From the NCBI GenBank assembly GCA_035541455.1, contig DATKNH010000158.1:1-35891 (forward strand): a DNA stretch of 35,891 bases. Direction: 5' to 3'. Below, in pieces: positions 7,303 through 15,165 of this stretch (the first letter of the stretch is position 1; each line of letters opens with the position of its first letter). Position numbers and translations under genes: made by a program. The notes below the pieces were generated by a model. That model ran no database searches. It worked only from the letters and a program-made list of their open reading frames with translations, and had not been told where the DNA came from. Source of the DNA: Syntrophorhabdales bacterium (GTDB taxonomy: Bacteria > Desulfobacterota > Syntrophorhabdia > Syntrophorhabdales > WCHB1-27).

Positions 7303-8398
7303 CGTCAAACGAGTGATACTCAAGATCGGAACCTCGGTACTGCTCGACAGCGGCGGCAAGGTGAGCAGTGCAAAGGCTGAGAGCTTTGCTCGTCAGATCA
7401 GAGCGATCAAAGCGCAGGCTATTGACGTGATCGTTGTAAGCAGCGGGGCTATCGCATGCGGCATGGAGGCCTTAGGTCTCACAAAGAAACCGAAAGACAT
7501 GGCAAGAAAGCAGGCGCTCGCTTCCATAGGGCAGAGTCTGCTTATGAGAATCTACATGGATGCTTTTGCGCATGTCGGTCTTAAAGTGAGCCAGATTCTC
7601 CTCACGCATGAAGATACAAAATCCCGCAATAGATGCCTCAATCTCCTTAACACTGTAGACACATTGCTGGGAATGGGAGTGGTGCCCATTATCAACGAGA
7701 ACGATACTCTTTCGTTTAAGGAGATCATGTTCGGCGATAATGACAACCTCTCGGCGCTTATCGCGCAGATTACAGACGCTGAACTGCTTCTGCTCCTCTC
7801 AGACGTAGACGGTCTCTATGACAAGGATCCAAACCGTTTCCCGGACGCGCGCCTCATACCCACAGTCAGGAAGATCGACGAGAATACAGAGAAGCTGGCA
7901 GGCGGAACCACAAGCGAGAAGAGCGTGGGGGGCATGAAGAGCAAGATAGAGGCTGCCAGGAAGGCGGGGCGCTACGGCATCCCGACCAGGCTGGTACGGG
8001 GTGACGCAAAGGATGTGGTGCTGAGAGTGCTCAAGGGGGAAGAGATAGGGACGCTTTTCCTTGCGAAGAAAAATCTCCCCCGGAAGAAATGCTGGATTGC
8101 ATTTGCATTCAAGGCGAAAGGAAGACTCTGGGTTGACGAAGGCGCGGAAAAGGCGATTACCGCCAGAGGCGGAAGCCTGTTGCCTTCAGGCATTACAAAG
8201 GTCGAAGGTGACTTCGCGCGAGGAGAGTGCGTGGAAATAAGCGACAGGTCAGGGCATACGTTTGGCCGAGGCATTGCAAATTATTCGTCGTCAGACGTAA
8301 GTCAGATCAAGGGTTCGAAAAGTATTGAGATCGAAAAGAAGCTCGGGTATAAGTACACTGAAGAAGTGATCCACAGGGATAACATGGTGGTACTATGA
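7295..8398 (+). CDS. proB: Glutamate 5-kinase
   Basis: First proline-biosynthesis step: ATP-dependent phosphorylation of glutamate to gamma-glutamyl phosphate. The 367 residues contain the amino-acid-kinase domain (about 1-255; KIGTSVL, VVSSGAIACGME, NENDTL, LLSDVDGLYDKDP, GGMKSKIEAA) and a C-terminal PUA domain (about 275-350). The chosen start is TTG at 7295, overlapping obgE, with GGGAGAAG upstream. The next candidate, a GTG six codons on, lacks a ribosome-binding site and would cut into the first strand. Its stop overlaps the proA start (ATGA), coupling the two partner enzymes. Confidence 0.97.
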   Translation: MLDVKRVILKIGTSVLLDSGGKVSSAKAESFARQIRAIKAQAIDVIVVSSGAIACGMEALGLTKKPKDMARKQALASIGQSLLMRIYMDAFAHVGLKVSQILLTHEDTKSRNRCLNLLNTVDTLLGMGVVPIINENDTLSFKEIMFGDNDNLSALIAQITDAELLLLLSDVDGLYDKDPNRFPDARLIPTVRKIDENTEKLAGGTTSEKSVGGMKSKIEAARKAGRYGIPTRLVRGDAKDVVLRVLKGEEIGTLFLAKKNLPRKKCWIAFAFKAKGRLWVDEGAEKAITARGGSLLPSGITKVEGDFARGECVEISDRSGHTFGRGIANYSSSDVSQIKGSKSIEIEKKLGYKYTEEVIHRDNMVVL

Positions 8399-9639
8399 GA
8401 CCGCATGAGCTGGCGGGAGCAGCCAGAGAGGGGGCGCATTTTCTCGCTCACGCAGAGACAGAAAAAAAGAACCGTATTCTCGGGACACTGGAGCGCCTGC
8501 TTCTGGAGCGGAAGAAATGGTTGATCGGTGAAAACGAAAAAGATGTGGACAGGGCCGAAAAGGAGCTGATGCCCAAGCCTTTGATTGATCGCCTCCGGTT
8601 AGACGACAACGTAATCAATGAGATGGCAGCCAGTCTCCGCGACGTGATCGCGCTTCCCGACCCTGTTTCGGAGATCGTCAAGCTCTGGAAGAGGCCGAGT
8701 GGTCTTCTCGTGGGGCGTATGAGGATTCCTATCGGCGTCATCTGTATTATCTACGAGTCGCGTCCGAATGTCACCGTAGACGCTTTTTCCCTCTGTTTCA
8801 AGAGCGGCAACAGCGTCATACTTAAGGGAGGTAGCGAGGCTGCCCATTCGAACAGGGCGTTGTTTGCTCTTATCAGGGAGGCGCTGAGCCTGGAGGGCAT
8901 GAGCCCAGAGGTTGTGCAACTGGTTGACACGCCTGACAGGTCGTATCTTTATGAGCTTCTGAAGATGAACGATGCCATTGACCTCGTGATACCAAGGGGA
9001 GGGGAGGCGCTAATCCGCAGTGTTGTTGAACATTCCCGTGTGCCTGTTCTGAAGCACTACAAGGGTGTGTGTGCCATCTACGTGGATGAATCGGCGGATA
9101 CAGTGCAGGCGCTCAATGTCTGCCTGAATGCGAAGGTGCAGAAGCCTGCCACCTGCAACGCCATGGAAACCCTACTCGTGCATAAGGCGAAGGCGCCTGA
9201 TTTCTTACCGCAGATGATAGAGCTGTTGCGTCAGAAAGGCGTTGCGGTAAAGGGTTGCGAGAAAGTGCGTCGTCTCGTGCCCGACGCGGAACCTGCCTCG
9301 GAGCAGGACTGGCACGAAGAGTACCTTGATCTTATACTTTCCGTGAAGATTGTCGAGAGCATTGAGGAAGCGATCGATCACGTAAAGAAATATGGTTCTG
9401 AGCATACAGATGCGATAATGACCTCTGATTATACGAATGCGTGGCGTTTTTTGCGCGAGGTCAATTCGTCGCTCGTCCTCGTGAACGCATCGACCCGGCT
9501 TAATGACGGCTATCAGCTTGGCCTCGGGGCTGAAATGGGGATAAGCACTACGAGACTGCATGCGTTCGGGCCCATGGGACTGGAAGAGTTGACCGTTACC
9601 AAGTTCATAGCATTCGGAGAGGGACAGCTGAGATCGTGA
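8395..9639 (+). CDS. proA: Gamma-glutamyl phosphate reductase
   Basis: Second proline-biosynthesis enzyme. It reduces the unstable gamma-glutamyl phosphate made by ProB to glutamate semialdehyde with NADPH. The 414 residues follow the aldehyde-dehydrogenase fold. The catalytic cysteine is Cys254 in KPATCNAMETLL, and the family C-terminal block ends GPMGLEELTVTKF. The ATGA overlap with proB fits substrate channelling between the two proteins. The third enzyme, ProC, is not in the window. The stop overlaps the GTG of nadD. Confidence 0.98.
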   Translation: MRPHELAGAAREGAHFLAHAETEKKNRILGTLERLLLERKKWLIGENEKDVDRAEKELMPKPLIDRLRLDDNVINEMAASLRDVIALPDPVSEIVKLWKRPSGLLVGRMRIPIGVICIIYESRPNVTVDAFSLCFKSGNSVILKGGSEAAHSNRALFALIREALSLEGMSPEVVQLVDTPDRSYLYELLKMNDAIDLVIPRGGEALIRSVVEHSRVPVLKHYKGVCAIYVDESADTVQALNVCLNAKVQKPATCNAMETLLVHKAKAPDFLPQMIELLRQKGVAVKGCEKVRRLVPDAEPASEQDWHEEYLDLILSVKIVESIEEAIDHVKKYGSEHTDAIMTSDYTNAWRFLREVNSSLVLVNASTRLNDGYQLGLGAEMGISTTRLHAFGPMGLEELTVTKFIAFGEGQLRS

Positions 9640-10274
9640 CGCGAGTGGGCCTGTTCGGCGGCAGTTTCGATCCTGTGCACAACGGACACCTGCGAGTGGC
9701 TGAGGAGGTGCGCGAACACTTCGGTCTGGACAGGCTTTACTTCATTCCAGCCTTTACTCAGCCGCTGAAGACGAGCGTTAAGGTCACGGCGGTAACCGAC
9801 AGAATGAAGATGGTTGAGATGGCGACTCGCAGCAATAAATTCTTTAGGGTGTCCCGCCTTGAGATGACCAGAGGTGGGCTTTCTTACTCGATCGAGACGA
9901 TTCGTAGCTTTGCCCGGCGCTACGGTGAGATTTACTTCCTTGTGGGGCTCGATGCGTTCGTGGAAATAGATAAGTGGAAAAGCTACAGGGAAATTTTTGA
10001 GCAGGCGCATGTGGTTGTCCTGGTGCGGCCCACGCATTCGAAATCAGCCGCTACGGAGTTGTTTCCGCGGGACGTGAAAAAGGACGTGAAACGCACCGGT
10101 GACGGAGTCTACGAACACCGTTCGGGAAAAAAAGTTTTTTTCCACCGGGTGACGCAGCTTGATATATCATCAACCGCTATCCGGCGGCTTGTTTCCAAGG
10201 GAGCATCGATAAAATATCTTGTCCCCCATGTCGTCGAGCGTTATATAAAGGAGGGAGGTTTGTACAGAGCTTAG
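9636..10274 (+). CDS. nadD: Nicotinate-nucleotide adenylyltransferase
   Basis: Makes nicotinate adenine dinucleotide from NaMN and ATP in NAD synthesis. The 212 residues start MTRVGLFGGSFDPVHNGHL, with the nucleotidyltransferase GxFDPxHxGH motif, and contain the C-terminal ISSTAIRR motif (about residues 177-184). GTG start within a GTGA overlap with proA. The stop directly abuts the rsfS start. The proA-nadD-rsfS order is common in bacteria. Confidence 0.97.
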   Translation: MTRVGLFGGSFDPVHNGHLRVAEEVREHFGLDRLYFIPAFTQPLKTSVKVTAVTDRMKMVEMATRSNKFFRVSRLEMTRGGLSYSIETIRSFARRYGEIYFLVGLDAFVEIDKWKSYREIFEQAHVVVLVRPTHSKSAATELFPRDVKKDVKRTGDGVYEHRSGKKVFFHRVTQLDISSTAIRRLVSKGASIKYLVPHVVERYIKEGGLYRA

Positions 10275-10640
10275 GTGGAGGCTAACAAGAAGGCGTTAGT
10301 AATAGGGAAACTGGCGGATGAGAAGAAGGCAAAGGGAGTAGTGGTACTCCATCTCGCCGGCCTCAGCGACATAACCGACTTTTTTGTGCTGGCGTCAGGC
10401 ACAAGCGAGCGACACGTGAGAACGGTGGCAGAAGGCGTGCAGGCGGGCATGAAGGAAAAGGGGATGCTTCCTCTGTCCGCAGAAGGTTTTGATGAGGGAA
10501 GATGGATTATCCTCGATTATGGAGATGTGGTATTCCACGCTTTCCTCGAGTCTTTAAGAGAACTCTATGACCTGGAGAGTCTTTGGATAGAAGCTCCGAA
10601 GTTCAGAACTGATGAGGAAAATAAGATCTTAGAGGTGTAA
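10275..10640 (+). CDS. rsfS: Ribosomal silencing factor RsfS (Iojap family)
   Basis: Binds ribosomal protein L14 and blocks subunit joining when nutrients are scarce. The 121 residues show the Iojap signature: GVVVLHLAGLSDITDFFVLASG (in part), the WIILDYGDVVFHAF strand pair, and a C-terminal ESLWIEAP. It starts with GTG immediately after the nadD stop, with AGGTGG-like purines inside the preceding gene end. It is followed after one base by the dksA-like gene. Confidence 0.96.
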   Translation: MEANKKALVIGKLADEKKAKGVVVLHLAGLSDITDFFVLASGTSERHVRTVAEGVQAGMKEKGMLPLSAEGFDEGRWIILDYGDVVFHAFLESLRELYDLESLWIEAPKFRTDEENKILEV

Positions 10641-10641
10641 G

Positions 10642-10995
10642 ATGCAAAAGGCGAAGCGTGAGTTCTTCAAGAAGAAGCTATTGAAGATGAGAGCGGCAAT
10701 ACTCGATAAAGCCAAGAAGCTGAAGGAGGACTCCTACAATCTTGGCACAGACGGTATTCAGGATATGGCGGATGCCGCAAGTAATGCCTACAATGCGGAC
10801 ATTCTGATGAGCTTGAGTGATAACGATCTTACCCTGCTCAAAGAAATAGATGCTGCCCTCGACAAACTGTCCAGCGGGAGCTACGGAGTGTGTGAAGATT
10901 GCGAAGAGCCGATCACCGAGAAAAGACTGGAAGCGAACCCGGTTGCGCGCTATTGTATCAATTGTCAGAGAATGCTTGAACAAAAGGGGACGTGA
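10642..10995 (+). CDS. DksA/TraR-family RNA polymerase-binding protein
   Basis: Transcription factor expected to enter the RNA polymerase secondary channel and act with ppGpp. The 117 residues form an N-terminal coiled-coil hairpin whose tip carries Asp41-Met-Ala-Asp44-Ala-Ala, matching the DxxDxA motif needed for DksA function. A C-terminal four-cysteine zinc finger follows (CEDC, 17 residues, CINC). Having all four cysteines makes zinc binding likely. The ribosome-binding site is AGAGGTG before the ATG. It overlaps the next gene at TGATG. Confidence 0.93.
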   Translation: MQKAKREFFKKKLLKMRAAILDKAKKLKEDSYNLGTDGIQDMADAASNAYNADILMSLSDNDLTLLKEIDAALDKLSSGSYGVCEDCEEPITEKRLEANPVARYCINCQRMLEQKGT

Positions 10996-12356
10996 TGAAA
11001 TATAAGCTCCTGGCCCTGTTCTTTTGCGTCTTTCTGGTATTGTACCTCTACCTCGCGTACCTGAATCCCGAGCATATCGATTTTTATGTGGGAGGCGGAA
11101 GATCCTACAGCACTTCCGTTGCAAATTTCGTGACCATTTCTTTTGTGGCCGGCGTACTGATATCCGTAATACTCGGTTTCTTCTCAGACGCGGGAAGGGC
11201 TATATCTTCATGGAGGGCTGGCAAGGAGGTCCGGAGGCGCGAAGAATTTAAGGATGCTCTGGAGCGGGCAAGGTTATATGAGCTTAAAGGAGAGCGGGAA
11301 AAAGCGATTGATCACGTGAACAAGCTCATCAGGTCGGCTCCTGCTCTTGAGGACGCGTACCTCCTCGCTGCTGATCTACACCTGGGCGCGAAAGAGTATG
11401 ACAAAGCGGGGGAGATTCTGAGGCTGGCAGAGGCGAATTTAGGCAAACGGGAGTCGATCCTCTTCAAGATGGTACGGGTTGACCTTGCCACCAAAGATGT
11501 GGTGCGGGTGCAGAAAGATTTGAAAGATATCCTCAGCGTTAACGAATCGAGCCTCAAGGCGATGGGCATCATGCGCGACCTTCACGTATGTAACAAGGAG
11601 TGGGGCCAGGCACTGGAACTGGAAAAGAAGCTGAGGAAGTATATAAAGAACGAGGAGGAAACGAGGCGCTACCTGGGCATCAGGTACGAGAAACTTAAGG
11701 AAAGCTTCGAGCAACAGGGGGGGAGGGGGCTTGAAGCCACAGGTAAAGAACTGCGCGATATTCTCAACGAGGACAAAAGGTTCATACCTGCGTATCTCCT
11801 TCTTGCCGACGTCTACAGGAAAACGGGGAAGCTTAATGACGCGGGAAGAGTCTATGGAAGGGGATATTCCAAGACTGGGCATATTATCTTTCTCCTGAAA
11901 ATGGAAGATCTCTACATAGCCCGGGGCGAACCGGCCGTCATTCTGAAGATCTATCGCAAGATACTCGACATGGGGCCGGGAAATCGTTTCATAATGTTCC
12001 TCTACGCAAAACTTTGTCTTCGTCTCGAAATGATTGACGAGGCGATGGACACGCTGAATACCCTCTTAGCCTCAGAGGGCGAATTCCCGGGGCTCCACCG
12101 GGCGATGGCCGAGGCTTATATAGACAGGGGCGAGTTGGAGAGCGCCGTAGACGAATTTCGGAAAGCGTTCCCCATCGAGCACGCCTACGTGCCATTCGTC
12201 TGTTCAAAGTGCCAGTCACACAAAGAAACCTGGCAGGATTTCTGTGAGAGTTGTTTCAGCTGGAACACCATTACGGTCAAGCAAGAAGGCCTGTTTCAAG
12301 AGCAGAGCCCGGTCCTCAGGGCAGTCTACGAACAGGGACTGGAAGGCGAGTTGTGA
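10995..12356 (+). CDS. LapA-LapB fusion: membrane anchor, TPR array and rubredoxin-type metal domain
   Basis: A 453-residue inner-membrane protein. Residues 1-85 look like LapA (DUF1049): transmembrane helix at about 4-22, a short periplasmic loop with NPEHIDFYVGG, a second helix at about 45-63, then a basic coiled segment. From about 88 to 395 run TPR-like helical pairs typical of LapB/YciM. The end has Cys403-x2-Cys406 and Cys417-x2-Cys420 with FSWNT, matching the LapB rubredoxin-like domain. In E. coli LapA and LapB are separate and help FtsH control LpxC and lipid A synthesis; the same role is inferred here. The start is ATG at 10995 in a TGATG overlap; a GTG one codon earlier is the alternative. 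AAGGGG lies 5 bases upstream. Confidence 0.88.
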   Translation: MKYKLLALFFCVFLVLYLYLAYLNPEHIDFYVGGGRSYSTSVANFVTISFVAGVLISVILGFFSDAGRAISSWRAGKEVRRREEFKDALERARLYELKGEREKAIDHVNKLIRSAPALEDAYLLAADLHLGAKEYDKAGEILRLAEANLGKRESILFKMVRVDLATKDVVRVQKDLKDILSVNESSLKAMGIMRDLHVCNKEWGQALELEKKLRKYIKNEEETRRYLGIRYEKLKESFEQQGGRGLEATGKELRDILNEDKRFIPAYLLLADVYRKTGKLNDAGRVYGRGYSKTGHIIFLLKMEDLYIARGEPAVILKIYRKILDMGPGNRFIMFLYAKLCLRLEMIDEAMDTLNTLLASEGEFPGLHRAMAEAYIDRGELESAVDEFRKAFPIEHAYVPFVCSKCQSHKETWQDFCESCFSWNTITVKQEGLFQEQSPVLRAVYEQGLEGEL

Positions 12357-12365
12357 CAGGCGGTC

Positions 12366-13085
12366 TTGTTTTGTCCGCACTCGACAACTGCGGTGTTTGA
12401 TCATTTACGATCGGCTGTCCGGATCATATATCCGCAGTCCTGCGGCGGCTGCGGCTCGAATGGCAGCATCATATGTCATGCCTGCATAAATCTTTTTCGC
12501 CGTGTTGAGGCCGAATCTGCCTGTCCGTACTGCGGCAGAAGCGTGGGCATTCCTGACGTGTGCGGGACATGCATGGAGAACCACCCTCCTTTCGAGCGAG
12601 GTTACTACGGCTTCTATTTTGAGGGTCCGCTGCGCGAGGCCCTTCTTTCTTTCAAGTTTAGAAATCGCAAGGACGTCGGCCGTTACCTCATCCACCTTCT
12701 CGATACGGAGCTGAAGGCGTTGTGCGAGAAGTTTGACGTGATCGTACCGCTTCCGGTGACTGAAAAGAGGCTGAAGGAAAGGGGCTTCAATCAATGTTAC
12801 GTGATGGCTGAGGAGATCGCACGTGTCACCGGCAAACCTCTTGTCTCCGCTTCCCTGTACAAACGGAGGGAGACGAAAGACCAGTACACGCTCTCCAGGG
12901 AAGAACGAAGAAAGAACGTAAGGGGCGTGTTCGCGGTTCGAAAGACCGAAGCAATCAACCTCAAACGGGTGCTGCTGGTAGACGATCTGATGACCACGGG
13001 AAATACGCTCTCTGAGGCATCGCGCGCATTGCTTTCTGCGAAGGCGAAAGGCGTGATTGTGTTTGCCCTTGCAAGGACGCCGTGA
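12366..13085 (+). CDS. ComF-family phosphoribosyltransferase-like protein
   Basis: Related to competence protein ComFC; the exact role outside natural transformation is unclear. The 239-residue frame holds two N-terminal zinc-finger pairs (CGGC with CHAC, then CPYC with CGTC) and a type I phosphoribosyltransferase domain with the PRPP loop VLLVDDLMTTGNTL near residue 200. PLP--KRLKERGFNQ, the ComF hallmark, is at about 125-140. The start is uncertain: TTG at 12366 has AGGCGG just upstream, while a GTG nine codons later has no ribosome-binding site. The GTG of the next gene overlaps its stop. Confidence 0.92.
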   Translation: MFCPHSTTAVFDHLRSAVRIIYPQSCGGCGSNGSIICHACINLFRRVEAESACPYCGRSVGIPDVCGTCMENHPPFERGYYGFYFEGPLREALLSFKFRNRKDVGRYLIHLLDTELKALCEKFDVIVPLPVTEKRLKERGFNQCYVMAEEIARVTGKPLVSASLYKRRETKDQYTLSREERRKNVRGVFAVRKTEAINLKRVLLVDDLMTTGNTLSEASRALLSAKAKGVIVFALARTP

Positions 13086-13615
13086 AAAAATTTCTCATTC
13101 TGTGCTCTATCCTGCTGCTTTTTTTTCTTGCCCTCTGCGCGGCCGCATGGATCGCTCTGCCCTCGGTCGGCACCTACGCAGGCAGCAAACTCCTCGGGAA
13201 GGCTATAGGCGGAAGCGTTCAGATAGGACAGCTTCAACCCGGTTACGACCGGGGCATGGTGATCCTCGATATACGCGATGTGAGCATGAAGGGGAGAGTC
13301 GAGGGAACCATAAAGAACGCACAACTGCAGATCAACCCATGGAAGCCGTTCTATATCAAGAGCATTACTATCTCTGATTTCTACGTCCTTATCAGGGATT
13401 CGGGTGGTATGGTCAATCTCATCCCTGTTCCTGTGGAGTCTGCCGGGGTGAAACGGGGCACTCTAATTTACAGAGGTCAGAGATATATAGTGCGCGAGGC
13501 GAAGATAAGAAACTTTAACACAGGCGGGAGCCTCGAGTTTGAACTGGACGGAGGCGTAGAAGGGCTGGGCAATATAAAGACCAGAGGCGGAGCCTTTCTC
13601 GACCGCAAACAATGA
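13082..13615 (+). CDS. Short AsmA-like membrane-anchored protein
   Basis: A 177-residue protein with one N-terminal transmembrane helix (about 4-24), then a periplasmic beta-rich domain. The part KLLGKAIGGSVQIGQ followed by MVILDIRDVSMKG resembles the N terminus of AsmA/DUF748-type proteins, large bridge-like proteins thought to move lipids to the outer membrane. Here only the first repeat-like section exists and the chain ends at a normal stop, so this is either a miniature member or a truncated relic. GTG start overlapping comF by 4 bases. The function is not known. Confidence 0.55.
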   Translation: MKKFLILCSILLLFFLALCAAAWIALPSVGTYAGSKLLGKAIGGSVQIGQLQPGYDRGMVILDIRDVSMKGRVEGTIKNAQLQINPWKPFYIKSITISDFYVLIRDSGGMVNLIPVPVESAGVKRGTLIYRGQRYIVREAKIRNFNTGGSLEFELDGGVEGLGNIKTRGGAFLDRKQ

Positions 13616-13652
13616 AGAATATATGCTTGCCGCCCAAAGGAGCGCTTGAGAG

Positions 13653-14510
13653 ATGAATATAGGGATAATAGGGGCCGGGAAGGTTGGGATAGCCCTTGGT
13701 CACGTGCTACAGAACAAGGGATTCGCCGTTGTCGCTGTCGCATCGAGGAGAGAAGAGTCCCTGGAGCTTGCGCGAAAGTATATTCCGGGAAAATGCGTCT
13801 ACACAAAGGATGCAACGGACGTGGTGCGAGAGGCAGATGTGATCGCGGTAACCACTCAGGATCGGCAGATCCATGCAGTGGCTACGGAGCTTTTTCAGAG
13901 AATGGATAAGCTTGATCAGAAACTTTTCTTCCACACGAGCGGCGCCCATCCAGCGGCTGAGCTTTCTCCGCTTGAACAAAAAGGCGCGATGCTTGGCTCT
14001 CTCCATCCGCTCCAGACTTTTCCTGACGTGAATAGCGGCATCGTGGCCCTTCCCAGGACGTATATCTTCATCGAGGGAGACGAAAGGGCCATGCCGGTCC
14101 TCGACCTCCTTGCGTCCACGATCGGCTTTAAAGCGCTGAGGATCGAAAGTAGAAACAAGGTCCTTTATCACCTTTCAGCGGTTTTCGTGTGCAACCTGCT
14201 CAGTGCGCTCATGCACACGGGCGAGGGCATCGCAAAACGCATCGGCATAGAGTTGACTCCCTTTTTCCCTATCATCGAGACAACGCTGCGGAATATCGAA
14301 AACAAGGGCCCTCTTCTTTCACTGACAGGCCCTGTTGTGCGGGGCGACGCGGAAACCGTACTGTCCCACTTGAAAGCTATACAGGGCATGGAGCCCCAGG
14401 AGTCTGTCTACAGGTTGCTCTCGAGGGTGGCTTTGGAGATGGCCGGCGAGAGAAAGACCTTAACGCGGGAAGAGATGGAAAAACTGGAAAGCGTGCTGAA
14501 AAAGCAGTGA
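13653..14510 (+). CDS. Rossmann-fold oxidoreductase-like protein with DUF2520 domain
   Basis: A 285-residue putative NAD(P)-dependent dehydrogenase. The N-terminal Rossmann motif is GIIGAGKVGIALG (residues 4-16), and the C-terminal half is helical as in the DUF2520 family, which resembles 6-phosphogluconate and ketopantoate reductase dimerisation domains. HTSGAHPAAELSPL and SLHPLQTFP (about 95-125) are family blocks. GAGCGCTTGAGAG precedes the ATG. It is the last gene of the rplU-to-DUF2520 run; the substrate is unknown. Its stop codon lies inside a tandem 14-base repeat. Confidence 0.85.
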   Translation: MNIGIIGAGKVGIALGHVLQNKGFAVVAVASRREESLELARKYIPGKCVYTKDATDVVREADVIAVTTQDRQIHAVATELFQRMDKLDQKLFFHTSGAHPAAELSPLEQKGAMLGSLHPLQTFPDVNSGIVALPRTYIFIEGDERAMPVLDLLASTIGFKALRIESRNKVLYHLSAVFVCNLLSALMHTGEGIAKRIGIELTPFFPIIETTLRNIENKGPLLSLTGPVVRGDAETVLSHLKAIQGMEPQESVYRLLSRVALEMAGERKTLTREEMEKLESVLKKQ

Positions 14511-14534
14511 CTAGTGAATAGTGACTGGTGAATA
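14507..14534 (+). repeat. Tandem 14-base repeat at end of DUF2520 gene
   Basis: GTGACTAGTGAATA (14507-14520) is followed immediately by GTGACTGGTGAATA (14521-14534), one mismatch. The first copy contains the TGA stop of the preceding gene. A nearby CACCTAGTCAT (about 14538) is an inverted partial copy. Confidence 0.85.
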
Positions 14535-14895
14535 GCCTCACCTAGTCATCCGTGGCGATCCGTGACTGCGCGAGGAGAAATTCTACATCCTAATATCGAA
14601 ATTCCAAACAATATCTAATCACCCAATATCGCAAACAAGATACCCGGAGTGTTTCCTTTTGAACATTTGGATTTTGATATTGTTTAGAGTTTAGATATTC
14701 GATATTTGGATTCGGTGAGGGCGTTGGCTATATCTCTTAGAGCAGCGTTGTCACCGGTGAGGTGGCTGAGTTTTGAGTGTTATGTGTGAGTATCGGGAGC
14801 CGCGCTGAGCGACCCATCCGACGATGGATGGCATGTGTTATTGTTGGCTGCCCCGGCGCTTAACTCAACACATAACACTCAACATTGTTGTTCAG
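14535..14895. other. Gene-free gap between DUF2520 gene and tRNA-Glu, rich in imperfect palindromes
   Basis: No coding region is supported here. The left half (about 14589-14712) is AT-rich with scattered near-copies of the words AATATC, GATATT and TTTGGAT, including a 10-base inverted pair AAACAATATC (14606-14615) and GATATTGTTT (14676-14685). The right half holds the 15-base inverted repeat annotated separately. Both neighbouring genes are transcribed toward this gap, so it probably holds terminators, but no standard T-tract terminator stands out. Confidence 0.6.
14773..14882. repeat. Perfect 15-base inverted repeat bracketing 80 bases
   Basis: TTGAGTGTTATGTGT at 14773-14787 is the exact reverse complement of ACACATAACACTCAA at 14868-14882. 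The enclosed 80 bases contain no gene. The first ten bases recur at 31613-31622 in another inverted repeat of similar span. It could end transcription from both sides or be a small non-autonomous element. Confidence 0.8.
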
Positions 14896-14971
14896 TGGTG
14901 GTCCCAACGAGATTCGAACTCGTGTTACCGACGTGAGAGGCCGGTGTCCTAGGCCACTAGACGATGGGACC
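14896..14971 (-). tRNA. tRNA-Glu (anticodon CTC)
   Basis: Read on the minus strand the gene begins GGTCCCATCGTCTAGTGG and folds into a full cloverleaf. The acceptor stem GGTCCCA/TGGGACC has 7 pairs. The anticodon stem CCGGC/GTCGG holds loop CTCTCAC, so the anticodon is CTC, decoding GAG. The T arm has GTTCGAATC. The discriminator is A and the CCA tail is encoded (14898-14896). The 5' GTCCC acceptor and the D-arm sequence are typical of bacterial tRNA-Glu. Confidence 0.93.
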
Positions 14972-14979
14972 CGGACGAC

Positions 14980-15008
14980 ATCCTACCAGAAAAGAGCCTC
15001 TTTTTCCA
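14980..15008 (-). promoter_or_regulatory. Weak candidate promoter of tRNA-Glu
   Basis: On the minus strand TGGAAA (15008-15003) and TAGGAT (14985-14980) are separated by 17 bases and lie 9 bases before the tRNA 5' end. Each matches four of six consensus positions. Position fits better than sequence. Confidence 0.3.
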
Positions 15009-15013
15009 GAGGA

Positions 15014-15165
15014 AAGTAAATGAGACATCAGACTCCAGACACTAAAGCAGACTCTCGACGTCAGACTTAGAAGCAGACATCAGACCAAAACCCATCTCTT
15101 GACTCTCTGAAGTCTCGGCTCTTAAGTCTGAAGTCTGAGGTCTGGGCTAAAGTCTGAGGTCTCTT
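15014..15165. repeat. CAGAC / GTCTG word-repeat palindrome
   Basis: The left part (about 15020-15087) has six copies of CAGAC in varied context. The right part (about 15105-15165) has the reverse complement GTCTG four times, plus GAAGTCT and GAGGTCT variants. Together they form a long imperfect hairpin between the two divergent tRNA genes. Copies are not exact and spacing is irregular, unlike CRISPR. Confidence 0.7.

Noticed and set aside
15014-15165. CAGAC copies as a CRISPR array
   Set aside because: Repeats are five bases, irregularly spaced, and paired with inverted copies; there are no 25-40-base repeats or cas genes.
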